Source: CAYRFQ01 sp964423615 (GTDB taxonomy: Bacteria > Planctomycetota > Planctomycetia > Gemmatales > Gemmataceae). Taken from it: 64,000 bases of DNA. This document shows, in pieces, positions 24,547 to 33,671 of this stretch. The stretch's first letter is position 1, and each line of letters opens with the position of its first letter. Location: NCBI GenBank assembly GCA_964423615.1, contig CAYRFQ010000008.1:112645-176644 (forward strand). The letters run 5' to 3'. Under the pieces are notes generated by a model. It saw only the letters and a list, made by a program, of their open reading frames with translations, was not told where the DNA came from and did no database searches. Made by a program: the position numbers and the translations under genes.

Positions 24547-27500
24547 CTAACGATTCGCCTGCTCGATGATTTGAAGATAATAACTCGCTAGCGGAAGATC
24601 CCGATTCCAATTTCTAGGTAGATCCATCTTTCGAACATCCCGAAAATACGCTTCCGCGAGCGGGACGTTGCCCCCTTCCAGTGCAAAGATACCACGCAGG
24701 TTGCGTACCTGCGCCACTGTCATTCGTCGATATTGATAAACCATGTCGTAGGCAAAGCTGGCCACCAGTCGTCTTGATGGGTGCAAACCCACCAAATTCA
24801 TCGGACCCAGCACACTTGCGGACTCGGTGACCAACTTCCCGTGAGCGTCTCCCCATTGCTGTGGATCCCAGGTGTTCCCTTGCGCCGTTTCTAACCTCTC
24901 GAAAGCTTCCTCCAGAAGGGCATACGCCCCCAACATCGCGTAAGCTTTAGTCTCGTAAAGACCCCGGTTGATTGCAAAAAGTGGATGGTCCGGTAAGGCA
25001 GCCATTTCCTTGAGGACTTGCCGAGGATGCCCGGTGACCAAAAGCAAGGGATATTTTAGAATCAACCATTTGAGATTGCCACTAGGCAGTTTTCGAAGTC
25101 CCTCGTCGATTAACTCAAGCTGCCGACGAGCCAACCGACACCCAAATTTGTCATATTGTGGCCGACCATCACCATCGGTGTAGAAAAACGGGCGCGCCAA
25201 TCCCATCCGGACTCTCCGACTGGCCTCGGCATCTGCATACTTCTTATCCAGAAACGTGGTCCTGACCTTCACCTCCGTTTCGAGTCTTTCGACATCTTTC
25301 TTCAACCGATCCATCTCGAGACGAAATTGCCGACGTAGCATTTTGCTTTCGGGCACGTTGTTTTTCTGAAGCTCGTACGCAAACCGAAGATGAGCAGCGG
25401 CCAGATCCCAACAATTTTGCTTCTGGTACAACCTACCCAAATCGTTATGCGCCTGCCAGGATGTCGGATTACGCTCCACCTCTTGTTTTAGTGAGTAACT
25501 TTGGATGAGTTCACGATAATGAGTCCGATAACTGACTGGACCTCGATTGCGAGGGGCACCAAGCACGAGGTCTTCACGAGCCCAAAGTTTTTTGTGAGCA
25601 CGAGATAAAGCCATCCAACTCCGCGATGAGTAGGGATCCTCGATGATGCCCTTACGAGCGGCTTGGACTGCAAGATGAGGAGTCCCAGGCAACAAATTTC
25701 GCAAAAAGATCGGAGCTATGTTCAAAGGACCTTGGCCTTTTCTCTGGAATTGTAGCTGGTAAGAAAGGATTCGGGTTTGTTGTTTTGCCAAGCGTTCTTG
25801 GATCTCAGCACACTGTGCCAGCCACAAGGAACGATAACTTTCCCGGTCTTTCACCGGAATCGTTCCTACGAACCGACGCCACCATGTGGGCGGGTTGGTT
25901 TCCTCAACCAACTCAGCATCGTAGCGAAAGGCTCCACCATGTTTTACGAACGCCCGCGAGGTCCAATCTTGGGCAAAGTCCGAGCGAACCGGGTCGCTTG
26001 GTGGATGGTACCGATAGTGGATCGTTCGACCGTCCGCTTGGACCAAGTCCCAGTTGGCCGGATAACCAGAGACGTAAACCGAAAACTGCCAAGCCTGCTT
26101 GTCTTTGTGGGCACCCGACCAGACGACATGATTGATCCAAAAGTCTTGAAGCGTTTCCTTGAGGAACTCTCGCTTCGTGCGTAAATCTTTTAACGTTGTC
26201 TGCACTTCTTGTCGGGTTGTTTCGTCAAGACGGCTCTGTTGAGGCAATCCTGCACGTCCTTGATTCAGTTTCTCGACATGGTCAAGGACCTGTCCCACAT
26301 GGTCTTGCAACCGTAAACAGGTCCTTGCTTTGCTCAGTGTCTCGGCAAAATCGAGAACCAACCCGAATCGATAGTCGTAAGTGCACCAGACTTCTGGAGC
26401 ATAGTATGCGCAGTAACACGCAAAATCAGGATTATCATTGAAAATTCGCAGTCGCACTCCACTCGCTTCTTGGAGTTCCCCGCAGCTTTTCGCAGCCTCT
26501 TGCAAGGACTCATCGGGGACAATCGCCCATGAGACCCGGTAGTACGAATTGGCCATCCCGACACGACCCCGAAGCCAACCTGCCCAAGTAAAAAGGACTG
26601 AGTACAGCAGACACAACCACAGAAGAACCCGTCCAGCCAACAACACAGGAACTGGGATTGGGTTCCCCGCACGGCGAAAGAACTCGGTGAAGTTCCAGGT
26701 CATAATGGGGGCGGCGACGACAGCAAATAGCGGAAACAAACGAGGCATCGGAAACGTGAGCAGCAAAAAAACTAACCACAGGAACAGTCGTGCCCAAATG
26801 GGATCCAGGTTACCCTCTTCGCGGTCCAATAACGCATGCATTCCAAACGAAACCAATCCTCCAAGCAACAGGAGATAGAAAGAGAATGAAGCCACGTCCA
26901 CAATCGATTTCGGATTCGACGGCACAGCGTTGGCTGGATATCCTACCCAACCCTCCATTCCTGGAAGCCTGTAGGCCTGATCCCCAACGAGCGTTCTGAG
27001 GGCCAACCCGTCTGCTGCAGCCCAAGCGGGACACCAGCCCTCGAACCCGGCGAGGACATAACCCAGCTCTGTCGGCAACGTCAAACCACGATGAAGATAA
27101 GGAGTGCAAAAGCACGCCAGGAAGCATGCCAGTGTGACCCAACCCAAGGTCCGAATACGCTCGACCGGATAGGAGTTCGTTTTGGCCGGTTTCTCCTCGG
27201 TCAGCCCTTCCTTGGGATTCGGTTCGTCCGACCCTGCCGTCGTCTCGCTTGCGGTTTCTGTACTTGTATCAGCAACCATTGCACGACGGCGAAGCCACTC
27301 GCCGAGCAACGCACACAGAACCATTAAAGGCCCTAGAAGGTACCAACCATCGAAGTTGGCCCATATCACACACAGTGGAACAAGCCACCACAGACGGGTT
27401 GTGTTGTGTTCTGATGAAACAAGTAAAATGTAAAGCGAACCAGCAGCGAATAGCATCGAGAAAAGCATGGGGCGCAGCAACAACCACGGACCCATCGTAA

Positions 27501-28077
27501 GAACCGCCAGCAACATCCCAAAAGCCGTCAATGACAAATTCTGACTACGTGGTCGGGTCAACAACAAGAAACTGATGATGCCTACGACCACCAGACCTTT
27601 CAACACCACCACTCCGCCCCCGAACGCCGAGTAGGCCTGGTAGAGACCAATGTCGTATACCCAATGATGGTTGACCCACAACACACCTTCCGACAAGTTC
27701 CCAAACGGATCGACTCCGACTTGCGTGATGTTTCCCAGAAGGTATTTCCCCGTCGCCAAATGCAACCAAAAATCCGCATTCCGGACGGCGAACGAACTTT
27801 GCAGAAACGCCAGCAACAGCACCAACCCAAGAAGAACCCACGGCGTCTTCCCAGCAAAAGTATCCGGCCTTAGATCTTTGGTGTCCTCAATCGGGGCGCT
27901 TGATCGGTCCTTCCCTGTTCCCTGATCCCTGTTCTCTACTGAGGGCAAACCTGTTGGAGAATCCGACGGCTCGGAAGACTCGGGCGAGTCCTCCGGAGGA
28001 TATTCCGAAGTTCGAGGACTTTCGGATTGTTCCTGGTTTAGCAATTTTGATGCTTGATCTTCGTTCTGCGTAGACAT
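24547..28077 (-). CDS. Large polytopic membrane protein with C-terminal TPR region
   Basis: A 1176-residue protein. The first ~80 residues are disordered (Ser/Pro/Glu/Asp-rich). Then come about ten transmembrane segments (from TPWVLLGLVLLLAFLQ to VLLWLCLLYSVLFTWAGWL), with the charged loop NADFWLHLATGKYLLGN after the first, a layout seen in GT-C type enzymes and Wzy-like proteins. A soluble part of ~600 residues follows, containing TPR-like helices (NDLGRLYQKQNCWDLAAAHL, GNVPLAEAYFRDVRKM). I cannot find a definite catalytic motif. Membrane glycosyltransferase or a scaffold for envelope assembly are both possible. The small secreted protein gene lies upstream in the same direction. Confidence 0.7.
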   Translation of the reverse strand: MSTQNEDQASKLLNQEQSESPRTSEYPPEDSPESSEPSDSPTGLPSVENRDQGTGKDRSSAPIEDTKDLRPDTFAGKTPWVLLGLVLLLAFLQSSFAVRNADFWLHLATGKYLLGNITQVGVDPFGNLSEGVLWVNHHWVYDIGLYQAYSAFGGGVVVLKGLVVVGIISFLLLTRPRSQNLSLTAFGMLLAVLTMGPWLLLRPMLFSMLFAAGSLYILLVSSEHNTTRLWWLVPLCVIWANFDGWYLLGPLMVLCALLGEWLRRRAMVADTSTETASETTAGSDEPNPKEGLTEEKPAKTNSYPVERIRTLGWVTLACFLACFCTPYLHRGLTLPTELGYVLAGFEGWCPAWAAADGLALRTLVGDQAYRLPGMEGWVGYPANAVPSNPKSIVDVASFSFYLLLLGGLVSFGMHALLDREEGNLDPIWARLFLWLVFLLLTFPMPRLFPLFAVVAAPIMTWNFTEFFRRAGNPIPVPVLLAGRVLLWLCLLYSVLFTWAGWLRGRVGMANSYYRVSWAIVPDESLQEAAKSCGELQEASGVRLRIFNDNPDFACYCAYYAPEVWCTYDYRFGLVLDFAETLSKARTCLRLQDHVGQVLDHVEKLNQGRAGLPQQSRLDETTRQEVQTTLKDLRTKREFLKETLQDFWINHVVWSGAHKDKQAWQFSVYVSGYPANWDLVQADGRTIHYRYHPPSDPVRSDFAQDWTSRAFVKHGGAFRYDAELVEETNPPTWWRRFVGTIPVKDRESYRSLWLAQCAEIQERLAKQQTRILSYQLQFQRKGQGPLNIAPIFLRNLLPGTPHLAVQAARKGIIEDPYSSRSWMALSRAHKKLWAREDLVLGAPRNRGPVSYRTHYRELIQSYSLKQEVERNPTSWQAHNDLGRLYQKQNCWDLAAAHLRFAYELQKNNVPESKMLRRQFRLEMDRLKKDVERLETEVKVRTTFLDKKYADAEASRRVRMGLARPFFYTDGDGRPQYDKFGCRLARRQLELIDEGLRKLPSGNLKWLILKYPLLLVTGHPRQVLKEMAALPDHPLFAINRGLYETKAYAMLGAYALLEEAFERLETAQGNTWDPQQWGDAHGKLVTESASVLGPMNLVGLHPSRRLVASFAYDMVYQYRRMTVAQVRNLRGIFALEGGNVPLAEAYFRDVRKMDLPRNWNRDLPLASYYLQIIEQANR

Positions 28078-28310
28078 CGTTGGACTCTGACTGGGAGCAA
28101 AATGTTGACCTTCTGACCGAGCGAGAATTGAAGCCTTTGATTGCCACGTTAAGCCCGAGAAAAGAAATGGTCAACTCGATTCTCGCGGTGCGGTCCACAT
28201 GTTCCCACGCTGAATTGAAACACTTTCTTTCGCGGAATCGTCTTGCGAACTAACTGGTGTTGGCCAACCACTGCTTAAAAGTGTTTTTCCTGTTTCTTAA
28301 TCGCCCGGTT

Positions 28311-28736
28311 TTATTGATTGAGCCGTTGGCCGTTGAAGGGGTTGATGGGACCTTGCGGAAGACCTCCTCTCCTTGGAACGGGATTTCGTTGGACCGGTGG
28401 TTGTCCTCGAAGTTGGTTCAACGGGTTCAGAAATTCCGTATCTGGCGACATCGAATGGAGAGGCTGTTGCTGCGGTATCTGACTTGGCGAGAGACCGAAG
28501 CGACTCACCGCAGGTGCTGCATAAAAGGATGGATATCCTCTGTACCAGAGACTTCCGTAAGCAAACCTTGCCTGGTATTGTAAAGAGAGTCTCTGTTGGA
28601 GATAAATGTCTGAAAGCGTCGGCATGAGAGGTCGCTGAGTTCCAAAACCTTGTCCGAAACTCGAACCAGTACATGCAATTGTGAGTGCCAAACTCAACCA
28701 CATGTTCTTGACTGCCGGGGTGTAGATTGTTGTCAT
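28311..28736 (-). CDS. Small secreted protein, Gln/Pro-rich
   Basis: A 141-residue protein with a strong GAAAGGAGGA ribosome binding site (complement of 28741-28750) and an N-terminal signal peptide (about MWLSLALTIACTGSSFGQ). The mature part is rich in Gln, Pro, Tyr and Arg (LQQRLSLQYQARFAYGSLWY; PQQQPLHSMSP) with no known domain. It is probably a minor envelope or matrix component. It lies 233 bases upstream of the large TPR membrane gene, same direction. The good ribosome binding site is the main reason to believe it. Confidence 0.65.
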   Translation of the reverse strand: MTTIYTPAVKNMWLSLALTIACTGSSFGQGFGTQRPLMPTLSDIYLQQRLSLQYQARFAYGSLWYRGYPSFYAAPAVSRFGLSPSQIPQQQPLHSMSPDTEFLNPLNQLRGQPPVQRNPVPRRGGLPQGPINPFNGQRLNQ

Positions 28737-29065
28737 CAGATCCTCCTTTCAGGTTAAGCTAATTGAGTATTTCATTCTACAGGGGGCTTGATAGGACGCG
28801 ATGGGTGTTTGGTGTTCGTTGGGCAATGGTTCGGAACTTCTCTCAACAAGTGCCGTACAACCGATTTTTTCCGATCCAGGGTCCGAAAGAAGCCAACCCA
28901 TCCGGATCCGAATTCCTCTGGCAGACGGTGAAATGTGTTTTTAGAACTAACGATAGCTAAGAGTCGATCTTCCCTGCGGTCTCTGCTGATCCAAAACGCA
29001 AACCAAAGGCAGAAGACAGACGATTTTCGTTATGAAGCCAATTAGCCTGGTCTTGGGTACTAAAC
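28737..29065. other. Divergent intergenic region
   Basis: About 330 bases between the divergent small secreted protein gene and the ExbB-like operon. It should hold both promoters, but I find no clear -35/-10 pairs, repeats or RNA structures. Confidence 0.4.
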
Positions 29066-29776
29066 ATGCATGCGTTTCAAGAGTTCGTGACAAAAGAGTG
29101 GTATTTCGCTGTTCCCATGCTGGGCATGTCGTGTGTGGCGTTCGCACTGGTTGTATGGCGGGTCCTCCTTAACCGCAACGCCAATTCTAACCTCAATCGA
29201 TTGTTGCCGGAAATCCAGGATCAGCTCGCCAAGGGTGGGGTACGAGCCGCGTTACAACATTGCAAATCAACCAACGGACTCATCCCAAAACGATTATTGG
29301 CGACCGGACTCGAAGTTTCACCACAAGGTTTGGCCGCCTCGCGCAGGTCAATGGCGAACGTTATCGAGTTGGAGATCGTACCGCAGCTGAACTACTTGCT
29401 GCCCACGATTCTTGCCATCGCCAAGATCGCAACGATGGTGGGGTTGCTGGGAACTGTGATCAGCATGATCGGAACTTTCGACGAAATCCAACGAGCCGTA
29501 GAGCAGTCTCAAACCGGAGGCGAAAGCAACAAAGCTATCTCTGGGAGTAGCGGTAAAATCGGTCTAGCTTTGTTCGCTACTGCACTCGGTTTGGTCACCG
29601 CCATTCCGCTGGTTTTCACACATGTGTTGTTCAAGGCCTGGGTTGCGAACTTCGAAATTAAAATGAAATATTCGGCCCAAAAACTCCTGGTGCTACTCCA
29701 AGCTGCAAGTAACAAACCGAAAACTGGGCCGACAGCCAAACCAACATCTCAACCTCAAGTCAATGTCAAGGTGTAG
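29066..29776 (+). CDS. MotA/TolQ/ExbB-family proton channel protein
   Basis: A 236-residue inner-membrane protein with the three-helix TolQ/ExbB layout: an N-terminal helix (VPMLGMSCVAFALVVW), a cytoplasmic stretch, and two helices (YLLPTILAIAKIATMVGLLGTVISMIGTF and IGLALFATALGLVTAIPLVF). The conserved GLLGTVxxMIxxF and A-x-xATxLGLxxAIP blocks line the proton path. With ExbD-type partners it would turn the proton gradient into mechanical force, for example for outer-membrane transport, gliding or envelope upkeep. It is the first gene of a three-gene operon with two ExbD-like genes. No TonB or receptor gene is nearby. Confidence 0.9.
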   Translation: MHAFQEFVTKEWYFAVPMLGMSCVAFALVVWRVLLNRNANSNLNRLLPEIQDQLAKGGVRAALQHCKSTNGLIPKRLLATGLEVSPQGLAASRRSMANVIELEIVPQLNYLLPTILAIAKIATMVGLLGTVISMIGTFDEIQRAVEQSQTGGESNKAISGSSGKIGLALFATALGLVTAIPLVFTHVLFKAWVANFEIKMKYSAQKLLVLLQAASNKPKTGPTAKPTSQPQVNVKV

Positions 29777-29900
29777 TCGGCGAGGAACTCTACAAGAATG
29801 ACCCGGAATCCAGGTTCTCGATAGAAATATCCCCAATTTGCCATTAGTTCCTTCGTTCGACACACTCTTCTTTTGGGACCAAAACCGTAGAGGACTGACA

Positions 29901-30686
29901 TTGTCATCTCAACCAGTGAATCTCGACGTGTGGATTTCTGATTCCACAACTGTCTACCAAGGAGTTCCCTTTATGGTCGTTACGGACTGGCTGCAAGAAG
30001 GACGGTTGCTTGGCGAGGACAAAGTCCGGGCTCCGGGAAAGGCAACCTGGCATCCCATCAATAAAGTCAAAGCCCTCTTACCTTATCTCCCGCAACAGGA
30101 GTCCACTCCGAAGACTCCAGAAGACACGGCAGCGGCCCTGGATTCCGTCGAGACAGGATTGTCCCACCGCTCACCATTTGGAGCAGAAGACGAAGACGTT
30201 GATATGATACCTTTGATTGATGTCAGTCTGGTTTTGCTCGTGTTTTTTATCATGACTGCGGCTGTAAGTGGCCCAGCTTCAGTCCTCGACATGGCATTGC
30301 CGGCGGCAAAGAAATCTCTTCAAGAGGTCAAGGCTGATCAATACTGGATCGCCATTACAAAACGATACGATTCCGAAAACAATGTCGAGAAGACGAAAAG
30401 TGGTTGGCCTGTCCTGGAGTACTCTTTCGGTATCGGCGACGTTACCAGAATCAAGCCAACAACGAACCGAAACGTACTCATCCAGAAAATACGACAAGAA
30501 TTTCAGAGCCAAGACGGCGATTTTAAAGTTTCGCTACGCGCCGACCGGGGAATCTCGGCAGACTCGGTCCAGGAGTTGACCGTCGAGCTTCAGAAAGTTC
30601 AGGCTCAATTGAACTCGCAAGAAAAGTCAAAAGGGAAAAGAGTCGAGTTCCAGTTCTTCGCCCAGGTCATTACCTCGACCCAATAA
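29901..30686 (+). CDS. ExbD/TolR-like protein with GYF_2-like N-terminal domain
   Basis: About 261 residues from a TTG at 29901, chosen for an AGAGG 7 bases upstream; an earlier TTG at 29838 is possible. Unlike ordinary ExbD (about 140 residues), it begins with a ~65-residue domain (DVWISDSTTVYQGV...LQEGRLLGEDKVRAPG...W) that resembles GYF_2/DUF4339 domains. An acidic linker follows. The single helix begins VDMIPLIDVSLVLLVFF, with the conserved Asp of ExbD that takes part in proton flow, and the rest is a periplasmic domain. It lies 124 bases after the ExbB gene and 41 before the second ExbD gene. Confidence 0.8.
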   Translation: MSSQPVNLDVWISDSTTVYQGVPFMVVTDWLQEGRLLGEDKVRAPGKATWHPINKVKALLPYLPQQESTPKTPEDTAAALDSVETGLSHRSPFGAEDEDVDMIPLIDVSLVLLVFFIMTAAVSGPASVLDMALPAAKKSLQEVKADQYWIAITKRYDSENNVEKTKSGWPVLEYSFGIGDVTRIKPTTNRNVLIQKIRQEFQSQDGDFKVSLRADRGISADSVQELTVELQKVQAQLNSQEKSKGKRVEFQFFAQVITSTQ

Positions 30687-30727
30687 GGTTTTGCTCCGCC
30701 ACCCCAACTACAGAGGAGTCTGCAGAC

Positions 30728-31378
30728 ATGTCTTGGCGAGTCCGACACCAGGGTTCCTCATCCGAAATGAGCGGGCTGACGGAAGCAGAGATCGCAGCCG
30801 GCATTCGTGATGGCATTTGGGATGCCACCGACGAAACCCGCGGCCCAACGGATCAAAGTTGGATTGCACTCGCTGATCATCCGAAATTTCAAGAAGTCGT
30901 TGAGGAAATTGAATCCTTTTCTGAGAACCGACATCCCGACGAAACACATTTGGACATGAACGCACTCATTGACGTGTGTCTGGTTCTCTTGGTGTTTTTT
31001 ATCCTCGTAACTTCGCACGCCACCGTGATGCAAAAAATTGTGCCCATTGCCCCTCCAATCGACCCGAAACGTGGAGTCAAAACTTATCGAGTCAGCCAGG
31101 TGCAAAGGTACATGGTCCGAGTCCGAGTCGTTGGCGAACGCGATGCGCCTCCGAAATTTTGGGTGGAGGAGGAAGCCGTCGAAGTTTGGAACCCAAAGTT
31201 GGAGGACATCGACGTGGGTAGGCTAGCGAGAAAGATTCGAGAACATGTCGACCGCAGAGCGGGTAAGACTGAAGTGTTATTGCAAACAGAAGGAATTAGC
31301 TGGGGAACGGTCGTGTCGATCCAGGACGCAGCTCGCGAAGCAGGGATTCGAAGGATTCACCAACAACGAAAGCAATAA
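30728..31378 (+). CDS. Second ExbD/TolR-like protein with GYF_2-like N-terminal domain
   Basis: A 216-residue protein from the ATG at 30728, with AGAGGAG about 10 bases upstream. The N-terminus (MSWRVRHQGSSSEMSGLTEA...GIRDGIWDATDETRGP...W) again looks GYF_2-like. The transmembrane helix contains HLDMNALIDVCLVLLVFFIL with the ExbD-type Asp, then a periplasmic domain ending RRIHQQRKQ. Two different ExbD-like subunits following one ExbB suggest a heteromeric motor. GYF_2-like domains are thought to bind partners, so these may tether the motor to a cytoplasmic protein. Confidence 0.82.
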   Translation: MSWRVRHQGSSSEMSGLTEAEIAAGIRDGIWDATDETRGPTDQSWIALADHPKFQEVVEEIESFSENRHPDETHLDMNALIDVCLVLLVFFILVTSHATVMQKIVPIAPPIDPKRGVKTYRVSQVQRYMVRVRVVGERDAPPKFWVEEEAVEVWNPKLEDIDVGRLARKIREHVDRRAGKTEVLLQTEGISWGTVVSIQDAAREAGIRRIHQQRKQ

Positions 31379-31388
31379 ACCTTCGACA

Positions 31389-31418
31389 AGCATTCCCTTG
31401 GTATGCCAAGAGAATGCT
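31389..31418 (+). terminator. Strong hairpin after the ExbB-ExbD-ExbD operon
   Basis: AGCATTCCCTTGG (31389-31401) pairs with CCAAGAGAATGCT (31406-31418), 12 of 13 bases, with a TATG loop, 11 bases after the stop. There is no good T-run after it, so it may protect the 3' end or act as a weak terminator. Confidence 0.5.
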
Positions 31419-31515
31419 CGTGTTAATTCGGATTACAGGACTCGAATTACGAGTCGGGTGGGTTATTGCCACCCCTAATCTCTATCGAGATGAATTGATT
31501 TATTCGTGAGGAGGT

Positions 31516-31884
31516 TTAGTAATTGCGACCTCTGTTCGTACCCCCGCTATAAGGGTTGCCGCCCCCACCAAAGCCACGGTTGCCGCCCCCACCGAAGCCA
31601 CGACCACCGCCTCCGCCACCGCCACCACCGCGGTCTTCGCGTTGGCGAGCTTCATTGACAGTCAGCGGACGACCGTCGCAATCAAAGTTGTTCAGTGCTT
31701 CGATAGCTGCTTCGGCTTCCGAATCGTCATCCATTTCCACAAACCCAAATCCTCGAGACCGACCCGTTTCACGGTCCATAATAACCTGTGCGCGACGAAC
31801 ATTGCCGTGTTGAGAGAACAATTCGAGGAGATCGTCGTCAGAAAAACGCCAAGGTAAATTGCCAACGTAAATATTCTTGCCCAT
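31516..31884 (-). CDS. Glycine-rich RRM RNA-binding protein
   Basis: A 122-residue protein with one RNA recognition motif: RNP2 is IYVGNL near the start and RNP1 is RGFGFVEM, with the usual spacing and LPWRFSDDDLLELFSQHG. The C-terminus is a Gly/Arg/Asn-rich tail (runs of glycine around RGFGGGGNRGF). Bacterial and cyanobacterial proteins of this layout bind RNA and are often cold- or stress-induced. I took the ATG at 31884, matching MGKNIYVGNL. The ribosome binding site is modest. Confidence 0.9.
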   Translation of the reverse strand: MGKNIYVGNLPWRFSDDDLLELFSQHGNVRRAQVIMDRETGRSRGFGFVEMDDDSEAEAAIEALNNFDCDGRPLTVNEARQREDRGGGGGGGGGRGFGGGGNRGFGGGGNPYSGGTNRGRNY

Positions 31885-32715
31885 CAGAGAAACCTTTCGA
31901 GCGTGAGTCTTTCCAAACTCATTTCCGGTCCGGGCATCTCGTCTGCTTGGTGGAAGTGCAAAGAGAGAAAACCATGGTGCAGAAGATACCGGACGAACCA
32001 AATCTTAAGAAACAATTCCGCTACACGAAACGTGCTCGGCGGTACCGGAGAGGTTAACGGGGTTGCAAGTGTAGACTGCTATCCGGCCGGCGTGGGTGAG
32101 CAGCAACACCGCGAGATCACACTTGATCATTTGACTACCAAGGTCCCACTCGTTGGTCACCACGAGGCTGCATTAGATCGCCTCGGCGCAGACCAAGTTC
32201 ATCGGAAAGCTCCGCATACTGGCGGAAAGTGGCTTTTCCAACTTTTCGAATATTCAACCTTTCCACACAAGTAAGCCGGAGCGTAACGTCCGCAGTTCTC
32301 ACGGACCAAGCCTGGAACTGATCTAAAAATACTTGAATGATGGGGTCAAGATGGGATTGCGTAGACTATGATCTCCAAACACAACTGCGAGTGTGGGTAA
32401 GCTAGAGCCGTGTGAGAATTAAAGACAGACACGGGTTGTAAACTTACCCCAACAAAAACTCTCCGGATTATACTTTCTCCTTTGACTCACGCCAAGTTTT
32501 TTTCTCGGATTTTTCCGATCTTGCCGACGATGCAATGTCTGCATAAACGTGGTAGCAATTGCTAGAAGTTTCCGCGAAGTTTTAAATTACCAGGTTAAAC
32601 ACGTTTGTATTCGATCGGAGCTTCCGCGAGACACCTGAGGAAGTTCTCTAGCGAGTACGATTCCCGATGTACAGGAACATTCTGAAGACTCCATCTAAAG
32701 GTTGCACGGCGGACA
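31885..32715. other. Long intergenic region upstream of hpnC
   Basis: About 830 bases with no frame I can defend. A TATACT hexamer at 32469-32474 is a possible -10, with no good -35 at the normal distance. Some sequence (32040-32300) has coding-like character but no stop-free homologous frame, so a pseudogene is possible but not shown. Confidence 0.4.
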
Positions 32716-33636
32716 ATGGATGCCCGGTTTTACAGAGATTTGAGTCGTTATGGCCCACACCGATCGTATGCTCCGGTAACTCGCAGTGCCGCTCGTCTTT
32801 ATTGTCGCGAGTTTGCTACCGGCCATTACGAGAATTTTTCTGTGGCATCGCTCTTGTTACCACGCCGCTTACTCCAACATTTTTACAACATTTATGCGTA
32901 TTGTCGTTGGGCCGATGACCTCGCCGACGAAACCGGAGGCGGAACTCGTTCACTGGCGTTGTTGCGGTGGTGGCGGGAAGAACTACTCGATGTTTATCAC
33001 GGTCGCCCGCACCACCCCGTCATGGTCGCGCTCCAGGAGACTATCGAACAATTCAAAATTCCATCGGACCCTTTCGTCCATCTCTTATTTGCGTTCGAGC
33101 AAGATCAGTTGATTAAGCGATACGAAACGATGGAGCAAGTGATGCAGTATTGTCGGTGGTCGGCCAATCCTGTCGGCCATCTTGTATTGTATTTGTGTGA
33201 TAGTTATTCTCCTAGGCAGGTAGAACTTTCTGACTACATTTGCACCGGGTTGCAACTTGCTAATTTCTGGCAGGACGTTGCTCGCGATCATGCCATCGGT
33301 CGCGTCTACATTCCGCAACACGAACGGGTTCGATTCGGGTATTCCGAGGCGGATCTCCACGCCCATCGATATAACGATAAATTCGTAGACCTGATGCGGT
33401 TCTTGGTAGACCACGCCAGAGACTTGTTCTATCGTGGCTTCCCACTTGTGGACTTGATGCCAACACACGTCCAGGCGGACATCGAGTTGTTCCTTCGCGG
33501 TGGACTATCGATATTGCGAAAAATTGAAAAGCTCCATTACAATGTTTGGCGTACACGACCGAAGTTAAGCAAACGTGAGAAGTTGGGGTTGATCGGGCGC
33601 GTGGCGTGGAGACAGGTTCGTGCTTGGTTGTCGTAG
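32716..33636 (+). CDS. hpnC: Squalene-cluster squalene/phytoene synthase-like protein HpnC
   Basis: A 306-residue prenyl-transferase-fold enzyme. In the HpnCDE route HpnD makes presqualene diphosphate from two farnesyl diphosphates, HpnC converts it to hydroxysqualene and HpnE reduces that to squalene. The first aspartate-rich site is YCRWADDLADETGG, and the second is in FWQDVARDHAIGRVYIP. Start and length fit HpnC. The gene opens the hpnC-hpnD-hpnE operon. HpnC and HpnD assignments rest on order and general likeness. Confidence 0.88.
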   Translation: MDARFYRDLSRYGPHRSYAPVTRSAARLYCREFATGHYENFSVASLLLPRRLLQHFYNIYAYCRWADDLADETGGGTRSLALLRWWREELLDVYHGRPHHPVMVALQETIEQFKIPSDPFVHLLFAFEQDQLIKRYETMEQVMQYCRWSANPVGHLVLYLCDSYSPRQVELSDYICTGLQLANFWQDVARDHAIGRVYIPQHERVRFGYSEADLHAHRYNDKFVDLMRFLVDHARDLFYRGFPLVDLMPTHVQADIELFLRGGLSILRKIEKLHYNVWRTRPKLSKREKLGLIGRVAWRQVRAWLS

Positions 33637-33671
33637 CGAGTGGTTCGGAACATTAGAAAAAGGGTGAGCTA

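Noticed and set aside
31457..31477. GGGTGG/CCACCC stem as terminator of the RRM gene
   Set aside because: Only a 6-bp stem without a T-run on the minus strand; too weak.
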